DNA of 64,000 bases from Streptomyces gobiensis (lineage in GTDB: Bacteria > Actinomycetota > Actinomycetes > Streptomycetales > Streptomycetaceae), in NCBI RefSeq assembly GCF_021216675.1, contig NZ_CP086120.1, forward strand, positions 3,532,501 through 3,596,500. The letters run 5' to 3'. Of the stretch, positions 16,535 to 25,431 are shown in pieces. Under the pieces are notes generated by a model. The model did not search any database and had not been told where the DNA came from. It saw only the letters and a list, made by a program, of their open reading frames with translations. Within the stretch, counting starts at the first letter, position 1; each line of letters starts with the position of its first letter. A program made the translations under genes and the position numbers.

Positions 16535-17608
16535 TCATCCAGGCCGGGTGGCCGTGTTGAAGGGCATCTCGTCGATCGAGGCCACCCGGACCGGGGCGCC
16601 GGGCCGCGGAGCGTGGATCATCTGGCCATTTCCTGTATAGAGGCCGACATGGCTCAGCCCGGAGTAGAAGAACACCAGGTCGCCGGGGGCCAGTTGGCTG
16701 CGGGGAATGCGCTGGCCGACGTTGACCTGGGTGTAGGTGGTGCGGGGGAGCGAGACGCCGGCGGACTTCCAGGCGGCCTGGGTCAGCCCGGAGCAGTCAT
16801 AGCCGTTCGGGCCGGTCGCGCCCCAGACGTAGGGCTTGCCGAGAGCGGACCGCGCGTAGGCGATGGCCTGAGCGGCACGCTGACTGGTCGGCGCGGTGAC
16901 CTTGGGGAGGTCAGCCCTTCGGGTGGTCCGGTCGCCGCGGTCGGCGCGAGCGTTCCCGTGGCCATGGCCGTCCTGGGCGAGCACCCGGCCGCGCTGGGCG
17001 GGGGTTAGCTCGGCCAGCAGCTTGCTGGCCCGCTTCAGCTTGGACTGGATGGTGCGCTTGTGCCGATGGGCGGCGCGCTGAGCGGACTCGAGGGTCCTGG
17101 CCTCGGCGGTGGCCTCCGTACGCAGCTGCTCCGTACCGCGGAGCTGGCTGCGGAGTCTGCCCAGGGCGCTGGACTGCCGGGCTCCCGCCCGGTCGGCGGT
17201 CGCTGCGCGCCGCAGGAACCGCTCGGGTGCGGCGGAGAGCGCGAGCTGGACGCTGGGGTCGATGGCGCCCTGCCGGTACTGCGCCGTGGCGTAGGAGCCG
17301 AGCGCGTTGCGTACGGCATTCATCTCGGCGGTCCTGCGGGACGCCTGGTCGCGGAGTGCCTCGAGCCGCCGCTCGGCCTTCTCGGCCCGCTCGGTGGCGC
17401 CGTTGTACCGCTCAGTCGCCTCCTCGGCCTCATGGTGCAGTTTGTCGACCTCCGTCTTGACCTGGGACAGTGTCGGCGACGGGTCGGCGTGTGCCCCGCC
17501 GCCGTAGACAGTGGCGGTCGCGGTGGCGGCGCCTGCGAAGACAAACGTCGCCCAAGTCGTGGAGCGGGACTTGGCTCTGGGGGGCTTTGGCTTTCGGTGC
17601 GCTGCCAT
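16535..17608 (-). CDS. NlpC/P60-family secreted peptidoglycan hydrolase
   Basis: The 357-residue protein begins with a basic leader (MAAHRKPKPPRAK) and a signal segment ending near GGGAHADPS. A long coiled-coil region rich in Glu, Arg and Ala runs from ~45 to ~210. The C-terminal NlpC/P60 domain has catalytic Cys272 (YDCSG), His320 (SHVGLY) and a third polar residue, His332 (MIHAP). Such enzymes are usually D,L-endopeptidases cutting peptide stems of peptidoglycan, with the coiled coil controlling access. It is a paralogue of the gene at 18208, but its own 5' region shows no ydaO-like conserved block. The upstream ribosome-binding site is weak. Confidence 0.9.
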   Translation of the reverse strand: MAAHRKPKPPRAKSRSTTWATFVFAGAATATATVYGGGAHADPSPTLSQVKTEVDKLHHEAEEATERYNGATERAEKAERRLEALRDQASRRTAEMNAVRNALGSYATAQYRQGAIDPSVQLALSAAPERFLRRAATADRAGARQSSALGRLRSQLRGTEQLRTEATAEARTLESAQRAAHRHKRTIQSKLKRASKLLAELTPAQRGRVLAQDGHGHGNARADRGDRTTRRADLPKVTAPTSQRAAQAIAYARSALGKPYVWGATGPNGYDCSGLTQAAWKSAGVSLPRTTYTQVNVGQRIPRSQLAPGDLVFFYSGLSHVGLYTGNGQMIHAPRPGAPVRVASIDEMPFNTATRPG

Positions 17609-17805
17609 GCACCGGGAGGCTAGAGCTGGACACCGCCAGCCGGGGGGCCGTTGACCGGCACTGGTCACTTTCGATCGTACGGAGCGTGGAAGGTCCCTCA
17701 CCCGGAGAGACAGCACGCCGCGTTCCGTATATCCGTGACCGAAGTGCTGAATGAGGCATACCTGACCACAGGGGTGTGCTAGAGCCCCGGATACGCTCCG
17801 GCCCT

Positions 17806-18159
17806 ATGGACGTACTCATCAACATCTTCGTCGCCCTGCACATCATCGGTATCGCCGCGCTGCTGGGCGGATTCTTCGCACAGATGAAGGTGATGGGCAC
17901 GGGTCAGGCCCGGATAACTCCGGGAATGCTGCACGGTGCCTTCACCATGCTCGCCACCGGCCTGATCCTGGTCGGCCTGAACCAGGCCGCCGGCCATGAG
18001 GTGAACAACCTCAAAATCGCGATCAAGCTCGCGCTGCTGGTGGTGATCCTCGGGCTCGTCTATGTCAAACGCGACGAGGAGAAGGTGCCGGCGGCCGTCA
18101 TGGGCAGCGTCGGCCTGCTGACGACCGCGAACATCTTCATCGCCACGGTCTGGACCTGA
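17806..18159 (+). CDS. Small integral membrane protein
   Basis: The 117-residue protein has about four hydrophobic helices (IFVALHIIGIAALLGG, MLHGAFTMLATGLILVG, IKLALLVVILGLVYV, GSVGLLTTANIFIATVW). A conserved-looking His (LHIIG) lies near the N terminus, and an NNLKIAIKLALL loop lies in the middle. The start is ATG 17806, and a TACGCT -10-like hexamer about 10 bases upstream suggests a very short leader. It lies between the two NlpC/P60 genes, divergent from the first and convergent with the second. No function can be assigned. Confidence 0.8.
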   Translation: MDVLINIFVALHIIGIAALLGGFFAQMKVMGTGQARITPGMLHGAFTMLATGLILVGLNQAAGHEVNNLKIAIKLALLVVILGLVYVKRDEEKVPAAVMGSVGLLTTANIFIATVWT

Positions 18160-18164
18160 GCGGT

Positions 18165-18198
18165 TCGCCGGACGGGCCCCACGCGACCCGTCCGGCGA
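18165..18198. terminator. Bidirectional terminator between membrane protein and NlpC/P60 gene
   Basis: A 12-bp perfect stem (18165-18176/18187-18198) starts six bases after one stop and ends ten bases beyond the stop of the convergent gene. Confidence 0.85.
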
Positions 18199-18207
18199 TT
18201 GACTGTC

Positions 18208-19386
18208 CTAAGCGGGCCGCACCGCGCTGTGGAAGGGCATGTAGTCGATCGACTCGTACTTCACATCGTCGCCCGGCTTGGACGCGTGGATCATCTGCCC
18301 GCCGCCGACATAGATGCCGACATGGCTGATGTCGTCGTAGAAGAAGATCAAGTCGCCTGGTTTCATCTCGGACTTGGCCACCTTGGTGCCAACGTTCACC
18401 TGGTCATAGGTGACCCGCGGCAGCTCGACACCGGCGGCCCGCCAGGCGGCCTGGGTGAAGCCGGAGCAGTCGTAGGAGTTGGGGCCGGTGGCGCCCCAGA
18501 CATACGGCTTGCCCAGCTCCCCCTTGGCGAAGCTGATGACCTTCTCGGCCTTGGCCGCGTATGAGTCGGTGGGCTGCTGATCACTCGGCGGGGCCGACGG
18601 CTCCTCGGTCTCCTTCGCCGCCTCCTCGCGCCGCTTCCGCTCAGCCTCCGCCTTCGCCTCAGCTTCAGCCTTCGCCTCGGCCTTGCGCTGCCGCTCCGCC
18701 TCGGCCGCCTTGCGTTGGGCCTCCTCCTGCTTCTTCTTCTCGATCGCCGCCAGCCGTGCCTTCTCCTCGGCGGTCAGCTCGGACAGCAACTGCCGCGCCT
18801 GAGTGAGCTTCGCCTGTACGGCCCGCTTGTCCTTGGCGAGCGTCTGCTGTGCCTCGGTGAGCTCAGCCAGGCTCGCGGCCGCTTCGGCCCGCTTCTCCCC
18901 AGCGGCGCGGTGCTGTTTCTGGTACTCGCCAACGGCCGCCTTCTGCCTGGCCGACAGCCGGTCCATCACATGCGTCTGGCGGAAGAAGCCCTGTGGATCG
19001 CTGGAGAGCAGCAGGGTCGCGGTCTCGGATATCCCGCCGGTGCGGTACTGCGCGGCGGCATAGCTGCCGAGTGTGCGGCGGGCGTCATTGAGCTGGTCGG
19101 TGCGCTTGGCGACATCGTCCAGCATCCGGTCGACCCGCTTGCGCTGTGTGTCGGTTTTCTCCTTGGCCGCGTTGTACTTCTGGGTGGCGGCACCCGCCTG
19201 CCGATACAGCTCGTCGACCTTCTTCTGGGTCTCCTCAAGCGTGGGCTTCCCATCCTCGGGCGCGGCGTTCGCGCTCTGCGAGAGCAGGGTGACGGATGCC
19301 AGGGCCGCCGCGGTGGCACCGACGGCACTACGGCGGGCGGTGGCGGACTGCAGCGTTCCGGTGCGCGGCTTGCGATGCGACGCCAA
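18208..19386 (-). CDS. NlpC/P60-family secreted peptidoglycan hydrolase under riboswitch control
   Basis: The 392-residue protein has a signal region (cleavage near SANAAPEDG). A long coiled coil (~45-210) and a Lys/Glu/Ala-rich linker (KKQEEAQRKAAEAERQ, repeated AEAKAEA) follow. The NlpC/P60 catalytic domain has Cys307 (YDCSG), His355 (SHVGIY) and His367 (MIHAS). I choose the TTG at 19386 because GGAG lies nine bases upstream and the MASHRKPR start matches the paralogue. The leader contains a conserved c-di-AMP (ydaO) aptamer, so expression should fall when c-di-AMP is high. This links wall remodelling to osmotic/potassium signalling, as is established for Streptomyces rpfA and relatives. 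Confidence 0.92.
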   Translation of the reverse strand: MASHRKPRTGTLQSATARRSAVGATAAALASVTLLSQSANAAPEDGKPTLEETQKKVDELYRQAGAATQKYNAAKEKTDTQRKRVDRMLDDVAKRTDQLNDARRTLGSYAAAQYRTGGISETATLLLSSDPQGFFRQTHVMDRLSARQKAAVGEYQKQHRAAGEKRAEAAASLAELTEAQQTLAKDKRAVQAKLTQARQLLSELTAEEKARLAAIEKKKQEEAQRKAAEAERQRKAEAKAEAEAKAEAERKRREEAAKETEEPSAPPSDQQPTDSYAAKAEKVISFAKGELGKPYVWGATGPNSYDCSGFTQAAWRAAGVELPRVTYDQVNVGTKVAKSEMKPGDLIFFYDDISHVGIYVGGGQMIHASKPGDDVKYESIDYMPFHSAVRPA

Positions 19387-19404
19387 GACCGGCGACTCCT
19401 TCCG

Positions 19405-19590
19405 TGGACCGCCTACCGGGTTAGCTGTCGGGTTCGGGCGGGAAGGCTGCCCTACGGGTCGTATGCCGCCGTATGCGGTGCGTATGGCCCGATTCACCCC
19501 GGTGGTACGTAAGTTGGGTCCCCGGCTCCGGCGCAGGCCGGACTCGGCGGAGGCTGCCCGTGCCGGCACTTTCGCCGACGGGGGGCGGGC
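19405..19590 (-). ncRNA. ydaO-yuaA type c-di-AMP riboswitch in the leader of the NlpC/P60 gene
   Basis: Read on the minus strand, the leader contains blocks typical of this aptamer in order. These are GAGCCGGGGACCCA, CCGGGGTGAATC, CCGTAGGGC, CGAACCCGACAGCTAACC and GGTAGGCGG, the last ending ~14 bases before the GGAG site. The order and spacing match the ydaO class, which binds cyclic di-AMP and in actinobacteria turns off cell-wall hydrolase genes. The 5' boundary is approximate. I identified it by eye and have not folded it. Confidence 0.8.
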
Positions 19591-19691
19591 CGCCTTGACC
19601 GAGCACCGTAGTAAGTCTGTGGGGCTCTTGGGAAGGCCGATGTTCGATACGCCCGAAATCATTCCACTCCCCGACCTACCGCTGGGACTAA

Positions 19692-19723
19692 GCCCCGCTA
19701 CTCCCAGCGGGAAGTAGCGGGGC
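19692..19723 (-). terminator. Terminator after the copper-radical-oxidase-like gene
   Basis: An 11-bp stem (19692-19702/19713-19723) lies 19 bases past the stop codon of the minus-strand gene. Confidence 0.75.
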
Positions 19724-19741
19724 CCAGAACGCATAAGCGGG

Positions 19742-21955
19742 TCAGGCCGCCTGTACGCGTACCGTCTTCCCCGGTGACGGCACCCCGGAGCTGTCCACTA
19801 CCACCAGCAAATAGTCGCCCGGCGGCGCGGCCGCTGGATTGGCCGGTGGTGTCGCGACAATGCTCCAGCGGGCCTCAATCCGCTCACGCTTCGCCACCGC
19901 CAGCCATACATAGCGCTGGTCCATGTTGCTGCCGTGGGTGGTAGAGCCCAGGCGGATCAGCGCGACCCGGGCATTCTCGTCCAGACCGAGCCCCTCGGTG
20001 ATGAAGGTGAACTTCTTGCCGTAGTGGAGAGTTGGCGTCGCGGGTCCCGGGATGTCGGGGGTGCAGGGCCGAGGTCCGCGCCAGAGATAAGGCGGGTAGT
20101 ACCGTTCGGCGTCCGTGTGTACGGACATCCAGTCATGGCCCTTGAAGGTGTCGTAGCCACCGGTGCTGCCCGCCTTCAGGACGGTGCCATCAGGCTGAAG
20201 CAGAGCTGTCGCGTGGTAACGCCGGTCGGTAGCGGCGGTCGCGGCGGCGGTGAATGTCTCCCCGTCGGGGTCGAAGAGTTCGGCCTGGAGGACCGGGTCG
20301 TGGTTCTGGTTGCCCCAGCCGATCCCCGCACCGCCGCTGACCAGGACCTTCCCATCAGCGAGCAAGGTGGCGTCGGGCAGCACCCGGGCCTGGTGCATCG
20401 ACTGCGCCTTCTGCCAGCCTGGCTGCGCTGTCAGGCTCTTGGCCGTGTCGACGTAAAGGATCTCCGCTGTGGCGGTGGAGGGCTGCCGGTCCGAGAAGTC
20501 GCGGTGGTCCTCGTGCTCTTCATGCTGGCCGCCCACGGCGAGGACCCGCATAAGGGAATTGCCCGGTTCGAGGGGGAGCAGGACCATCGAGCCGTACGTT
20601 GGGTAACTGCGTGAGCCGTGGGTGTGCATCGGATACAACCTGGGTGCCAGAAGCAGCGGCTGCTCCTCGCTGGGGTCATAGGTATACAGCCAGGCCCGGT
20701 TGGTTTCCGCGAGGGCGATGACCGTGCCGCTGGTGTCCGCTGTCGGCAGCACGAACACCGCCGGGTAAGTGGCCAGCCTGTCGACTTCCCGGGGCAGCAT
20801 CTTGGTGTCGATTAGCCGCTCACCCCTCTTCACCACCTCCTCCTTTCCCGGATGGAAGATGTCGTAATTGTTATTGATGCTGTTCCAGTAGCCGGTCGGG
20901 GAATCATCCTGCTTCTTGTCGAGCACCGGGATGTCCCGACTCCCGCCGGTGATGAGCATCATGCCGTCCGGCAGCGCGGTCACCCCGGGATACCACCGGG
21001 CCGGTGCGGCGGTATCTTCTTTGAGCTGCCGCCAGCCCGACGAAGCGTTGGGGTCGTAAATGTGCATGTGCTTCGCTACATGCTGGTCCGGCTTTCCCCC
21101 AACCTTGTTGGAGATATGACCGCCTACGACGAGCAGCTTTCCATTCGGAAGATGGGCGCTTCCAGCACAGAAGATCTGCATTTTGTGGGGCTGCATCGGA
21201 CGGTCATGCGTCCGAAGATGCGCGATGTCGAGCACCCGCGATTCGAGTTCCTCCAGGTTGTAGATGTCCCACACCCACTGCCCCGGTCGCGTCGGGTGCT
21301 TCATCGGAGTCCCGTCCGGATTGCGCTTCCGTGGCGGCGACCACATCACCACCTCCATGCCGTTGTCCTTGCGCATGAGGGCGGCATGGACGGCGACGAT
21401 TTCGAGGTCGAGAGCGGACCCGTTGCGGCCGGCCGGACGCCATTGGCCCGCCACGGGCTCGATCCAGACATCCATCGTGGTGATCCCATGAGGCGTTGTC
21501 ACTGTGAGCCGGTCCCCCGGCGTCAGCGGCGGACCGACCTGGCGGGGAACGACCCACACGGCGCCGGGCTCATCCTTGGCGACGCGGAGAGAGACCTTCC
21601 CCTGCTGGGCGGAGTCACGGGGGTCGGTGATGATTCCGGTGCGGCCGGTGGTGCTGGAAACGCTGATGTCGATCGTCTCGTCCCGCGACGTGCCGAGAGG
21701 AATCCGCACGGCCCGCGGCTTGCGGGTGGGATCGAGAGAGAGGTGCAGCCGGTGGCTTTTCGCGAGCACCTCCGCCTTCGAGATATCGAAATACTCGGGT
21801 GCCCGTGTCGAGCTGATGGGCGCATTGCCAAGAAGTGCGGCGCTCGCAGCGGTCATCGCCGCCGTTGTCAGTACGGTACGACGTGCGAGGGGTTTGCTTC
21901 GGGTACCCGCGTCCGGTGAACCGGCGGGCTGCCGTGCCTCGGCCATGTCAGTCAT
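19742..21955 (-). CDS. Secreted galactose/glyoxal-oxidase-like copper radical oxidase (kelch fold, DUF1929 C terminus)
   Basis: The 737-residue protein has a Tat-like leader (LARRTVLTTAAM) and an N-terminal beta domain to ~200. A kelch propeller and a C-terminal Ig-like DUF1929 domain follow. Residues matching the galactose/glyoxal oxidase active site are all present: Cys263 (IFCAGS), Tyr322 (RWYPG), Tyr580-His581 (RRYHAT) and His674 (TTHGSNMDQR). These form the Tyr-Cys cofactor and copper site that oxidise primary alcohols or aldehydes with O2, yielding H2O2. Streptomyces GlxA is the characterised relative, working with cellulose-synthase-like CslA. No cslA is nearby here, so this may be a paralogue. 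I choose ATG 21955 (GGAG about six bases upstream). Confidence 0.88.
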   Translation of the reverse strand: MTDMAEARQPAGSPDAGTRSKPLARRTVLTTAAMTAASAALLGNAPISSTRAPEYFDISKAEVLAKSHRLHLSLDPTRKPRAVRIPLGTSRDETIDISVSSTTGRTGIITDPRDSAQQGKVSLRVAKDEPGAVWVVPRQVGPPLTPGDRLTVTTPHGITTMDVWIEPVAGQWRPAGRNGSALDLEIVAVHAALMRKDNGMEVVMWSPPRKRNPDGTPMKHPTRPGQWVWDIYNLEELESRVLDIAHLRTHDRPMQPHKMQIFCAGSAHLPNGKLLVVGGHISNKVGGKPDQHVAKHMHIYDPNASSGWRQLKEDTAAPARWYPGVTALPDGMMLITGGSRDIPVLDKKQDDSPTGYWNSINNNYDIFHPGKEEVVKRGERLIDTKMLPREVDRLATYPAVFVLPTADTSGTVIALAETNRAWLYTYDPSEEQPLLLAPRLYPMHTHGSRSYPTYGSMVLLPLEPGNSLMRVLAVGGQHEEHEDHRDFSDRQPSTATAEILYVDTAKSLTAQPGWQKAQSMHQARVLPDATLLADGKVLVSGGAGIGWGNQNHDPVLQAELFDPDGETFTAAATAATDRRYHATALLQPDGTVLKAGSTGGYDTFKGHDWMSVHTDAERYYPPYLWRGPRPCTPDIPGPATPTLHYGKKFTFITEGLGLDENARVALIRLGSTTHGSNMDQRYVWLAVAKRERIEARWSIVATPPANPAAAPPGDYLLVVVDSSGVPSPGKTVRVQAA

Positions 21956-22227
21956 CAGCGTCTCCATGTGGTGATGGAAGGTGCGTATTTCTGCCATGCT
22001 TCGGCGCGGTAAGGCGAGAAAAAGTCCTCTCCGGTCGTATTTACGGACTGCGTCGAAGTTGGGTGGTCGCACACACCTCGAGAGAGTGACATGGCTCCGT
22101 TCGGGTTAATCCCTACGGGAAATCTAAACCACCTCTTCGGGTTAATGCGGAGTTAATGACGCCTCGTCAGTCCCTCCAGCCAGGGGATTTGGGCTCGTTG
22201 GTTCGGGGTATGCCCCAATGGGTAGGG

Positions 22228-22578
22228 TCAACCCGTGGGGGCGGGCTCTGGGTCGTAGAACGTGCCGTCGCGGAGTATCGCGAAGAGCATGTCGGCTCGG
22301 CATCTCACGAGGCAGGGGAGGCTTGGGTGGGGCGCTTGCCCTGGCTGATCTTCTTGTTGTAGTAGGCCCTGGAGACCGGGTCGGTCAGGGCCCGCGAACG
22401 CGGACAGGAAGAACGCCCGTTTAAGCTGCTTGTTTCTTTGGCGGGATGGCTGTTCGCCGCAGACCGAGGAGCCCGAGCTGCGGCTTGCCGGGGCGAGGCC
22501 CGCGCAGGCCGCGGGTGTGTTCCGTTGCGACACTGCGGGGCATTCAGGGTGCCCTAATGCGGCCCGGTGAAAACTCAC
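22228..22578 (-). pseudogene. IS110-family transposase C-terminal remnant, frameshifted
   Basis: Minus-strand peptides match the IS110 C-terminal (Transposase_20) region in pieces: AACAGLAPASRSSG then RQRNKQLKRAFFLSAFA in one frame, and a DPVSRAYYNKKISQGKRPTQAS stretch (22310-22385) in a second frame. MLFAILRDGTFYDP then follows in the first frame again. At least two frame changes and an in-frame stop separate them. The DEDD catalytic N terminus is missing. It marks an old insertion at the left edge of an accessory patch that runs to about 27.1 kb. I could not define the ends. Confidence 0.75.
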
Positions 22579-22631
22579 GGAGGGACGCTGGTCGGCTTGC
22601 TCCTATGAGCTGGGTCCTGCCGGAACTCCGT

Positions 22632-23111
22632 TCAGTTCTCCTGGACCCGGATTACGGGTGTGTGGGTGATGGGGAAGTTCACCGAGCGGGCGATGAAGCA
22701 CACTGCGGGTACGTCGCTGTGCAGCGAGCGGGCCTTCTCCACCATCGACGCGTCGGCGACTGTCACCTCGGGGCGCAGGACAACCCCGGTGATCTGGCCT
22801 CCTCCGCCGCTCTCGTCCATGGTCATGACTCCATGGGCGTGGTCCTCGTAGTCGGTGACGGTGACCCCGCCGACAGCGCAGAGGTGGAGGTACCAGAGCA
22901 TGTGGCACTGAGCCACGGAGGCTACGAGCAACTCCTCGGGGTTCCAGCGCGCGGGATCGCCGCGGAACGCGGGATCTGACGAGGCGGCGATCCCGGCCTT
23001 GCCGTCCGCCAATACCTCATGATCTCGGCTGAAGGACCGGTAGCTGTCCGTGCCTGATCCGAGGTTGCCCGTCCACTCGACCGTGACGTCGTAGGTATGC
23101 GTGGTCGTCAT
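22632..23111 (-). CDS. OsmC-family peroxiredoxin-like protein
   Basis: The 159-residue protein has the OsmC fold: the WNPEELLVASVAQCHMLWYL helix with peroxidatic Cys69, and the second Cys138 in PAVCFIARSVNFPITHTP. OsmC/Ohr proteins reduce organic hydroperoxides through these two cysteines, using lipoylated or other thiol donors; the OsmC or YhfA-like subgroup is not resolved here. The ATG at 23111 begins MTTTHTYDVTVEW, which fits the family N terminus; a longer frame upstream is not family-like. It lies next to the IS110 remnant. Confidence 0.88.
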   Translation of the reverse strand: MTTTHTYDVTVEWTGNLGSGTDSYRSFSRDHEVLADGKAGIAASSDPAFRGDPARWNPEELLVASVAQCHMLWYLHLCAVGGVTVTDYEDHAHGVMTMDESGGGGQITGVVLRPEVTVADASMVEKARSLHSDVPAVCFIARSVNFPITHTPVIRVQEN

Positions 23112-23593
23112 GGGGTCAGAGCTTAGAAGGCGCTGGAGGCGGAGCTGTCGGGGCGGGGCTGGAGGCTCCGGACGGTAGCGGCGTCCCGGTCGGGAGCCGG
23201 TTGGAATGGGTGAACATGCGCTTCCTCCTTCGTTCGCTTGCGGATCCCTGCCGGGGCTCAGCATTGCGTGAACGAGCTCGGCCCCGGCAGGGCGCCTGTC
23301 AGCCGGGACGTCTGCGACGGGGACTGGTGCCCCGTTCCATGCCCCGATGGCGGTGGGCTGGCCGACGGGCCTGCGAGGAGATTGGGGCTCACCCGCACGC
23401 CCACCGGGGGCCGGGGGTGACACGTTGGCCGCAGTGGCACGCGCGGACCTGGGAGCCGTGCTCCTAAGGCGACCGCGCCAACCCCGAGAGCGTTTGCCGC
23501 GATAAGAGTCAGCCCGGTCAGCAGGCCGTCAGCAGTGGGGCGCGGTGACGGCCGCTCACCGGCCCTCACCTCCCAACGCGGCCAGAGGAGCCC
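23112..23593. other. 482-base stretch without a supported gene
   Basis: Frames on both strands are open in parts, but they look like GC-bias artefacts: no start with a ribosome-binding site and no domain. A short hydrophobic stretch in one minus-strand frame (LLTGLTLIAANALGVGAVAL) could be a decayed membrane protein. No hairpin of note was seen. Confidence 0.4.
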
Positions 23594-23941
23594 CTAGGCC
23601 ACCGTCCCGCCGCTTTCTCTTAGCTCCGTGATCGCTTTGTACCGGTACTCGTGATCCGGGCTGATCGCGTGCGGCCAGCGGACGATGACCACCTCCGCCA
23701 GTCCCTCGGTGGCCAGCTCCACGACTTCTCGCCATCCTGGCCGCCTCCTCGGGACTGATTCGCCGAAGAAGTCGGTCACTTCACGTACCAGTCGAAGCCG
23801 ATGTTTTTCGGCGAAGGCCTGCCCTTCTTCGCGGGCCTTGGCCTCCGGGATGCCGGAGTCCCAGGCGCGGCGGCGGGCGCAGATGTAGAGCACAGCCGGT
23901 GTAGTGGGGTCCTTCTCTTGGATGGTGCTGGTCCTTGTCAT
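23594..23941 (-). CDS. Truncated serine-recombinase-like (resolvase N-terminal fold) protein lacking the catalytic serine
   Basis: The 115-residue product resembles only the N-terminal resolvase domain. It has a first strand AVLYICARRR where recombinases read Y.RVS, a long helix EAKAREEGQAFAEKHRLRLVREVTDF, then the RRRPGWREVVELATEGLAEVVIVRWPHAISPDHEYRYKAITELRESGGTV pattern of serine recombinases. The catalytic Ser position is Cys/Ala (ICARR) and no DNA-binding domain follows. Recombination activity is thus unlikely. The ATG at 23941 follows GAGG. Similar stand-alone proteins occur beside HTH regulators in Streptomyces accessory loci. It is divergent from the XRE gene at 24170. Confidence 0.6.
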   Translation of the reverse strand: MTRTSTIQEKDPTTPAVLYICARRRAWDSGIPEAKAREEGQAFAEKHRLRLVREVTDFFGESVPRRRPGWREVVELATEGLAEVVIVRWPHAISPDHEYRYKAITELRESGGTVA

Positions 23942-24169
23942 CGTGAGCCTCGTGGTCGGGGGCGGCGCCTCATTCGCCCGCTTCGGCGGAAACGCGCAGA
24001 CGAGGCCCTGACGCCGCCAGGTGGCCCGGTTGGGGATCGGGGTTCTGGGCGGCGTAGCCATTCGACCGCCACGGGTAGCTCCGGAGGACTCCAAGAGGTG
24101 ACCTCAACTTGGAGTCATAGTTAGGCATTGGCCGTAGCATCGACAACGGACACCGCTCGGGGGAGGGCT

Positions 24170-25431
24170 ATGACCACTAAGTCCCAAGATCCGCGCACTG
24201 TCATTGCTGCCTTACTCAATGACAACCGTCTGCGTCACGCATGTGCCCAGCGCGACATGGGCGCCCTGTTCCGAATGCTGAACGGCCGGGGTGTGAGCAC
24301 GCGCCGGTTGGCCGCAGCCGTGGACATCACCCAAGGGCGGCTCTACGACTACATGAACGGCCGGACCCGCGTGGAAAAGCTCGCGATGTTCGAGCAGATC
24401 GCGGATGCCTTCCACATCCCGGGGCACATGCTTGGCCTGGCTCGCCGGTCCTGGGAACCGACCGCCAGCGCGGAGCCGCAGCACCAGCACGCAGACCATC
24501 CGCCGCCGGATGGTGACGACCTCGCGGCCATGGGTCACTTCCGCGCCGCCGACCGCGAGACCGGCGGAGGCCGCCTCTACGGCGCGGTCGTGCGGCACCT
24601 CGGCGATCAGGTGGCCCCCCGTCTGGTGGACGCAGGCAGCAGTCCGCAGGTGTTCGCGGCAGCGGCAGCGTTGACGGAGATGGCGGGGTGGATGGCCCAT
24701 GACTCCGGCCACGATGAACGCGCCGCGCGGCACTTCGCCCGCGCGCTCCCTCTCGCGCGCATCTCCGGTGACCTACCGCTGGGCGCGCACATCGCCGCCA
24801 GCAGCAGTCACCTCGCTCTCCAGGCCGGAGACGCTGCCAGGGCAGCACGTTGGGCATGGACGGGGCTCGACCTCGCCGCAGAGGGCCCGCGGATTCGGCC
24901 TTGGCCGCGCGGCTGCACGCGATGCAGGCCGGCGCCCTGGCAGCAGGATCCCAGCATGTGCCAGCCGCTCGCGCCTTGGACCAGGCCCAACAGGGCCTCG
25001 ACGCTTCGCTGAACGCCACGCACCCGTGGCTCAGTCCTTTCGACGCCGCAGCACTCGCGAGCGAGTCGGCACTGGCGATGCGCGACCTTGAACGGTTCGA
25101 GGAGGCACTGACGCACGCGGAGCGAGCGGTGACCCTCCGGCAGGCGGACCGTGCCCGATCCCTGGCCCTGGGTCGGATCACCCTGGTGGACATCCACCTA
25201 CGCCGTGGCGACCTCGACGCCGCCGTGGGTATCGGTCACGACCTGCTCAGCACAAGCCCCACCCTGGGCTCCATCCGCGTTGTCCACCAGCTCGACGAGC
25301 TCCGCCGGGTGCTGGAACCCCATAAGACCTACGGGCCGGTGCGTGAGTACCTGGTGCGCTTCGACGACGCACGCCGAGCCAGGATGCTGCTCCTGGCCGA
25401 CATCATCCCGTCAGGAGGCATCCCCGCATGA
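24170..25431 (+). pseudogene. XRE-family HTH regulator with TPR-like domain, interrupted by a single-base frameshift
   Basis: The first part (24170 to ~24890) encodes an XRE helix-turn-helix (MGALFRMLNGRGVSTRRLAAAVDITQGRLYDYMNGRTR) and then alpha-helical TPR-like repeats. After AAEGP the reading frame must shift by one to continue as ADSALAARLHAMQAGALAAGSQ ... to the stop at 25431, and both halves together give the usual full-length architecture. One missing base near 24889-24894 (CCCGCGG) explains it. The gene contains a TTA codon at 24212, so in Streptomyces it would also depend on bldA tRNA. Its end overlaps the Nudix ATG by ATGA, so the pair is an operon. A sequencing error is possible, in which case the gene is intact. 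Confidence 0.75.

Noticed and set aside
23258..23569. 103-codon minus-strand frame with a hydrophobic stretch
   Set aside because: It has no start signal, and the Pro/Arg-rich remainder is typical of non-coding high-GC DNA.
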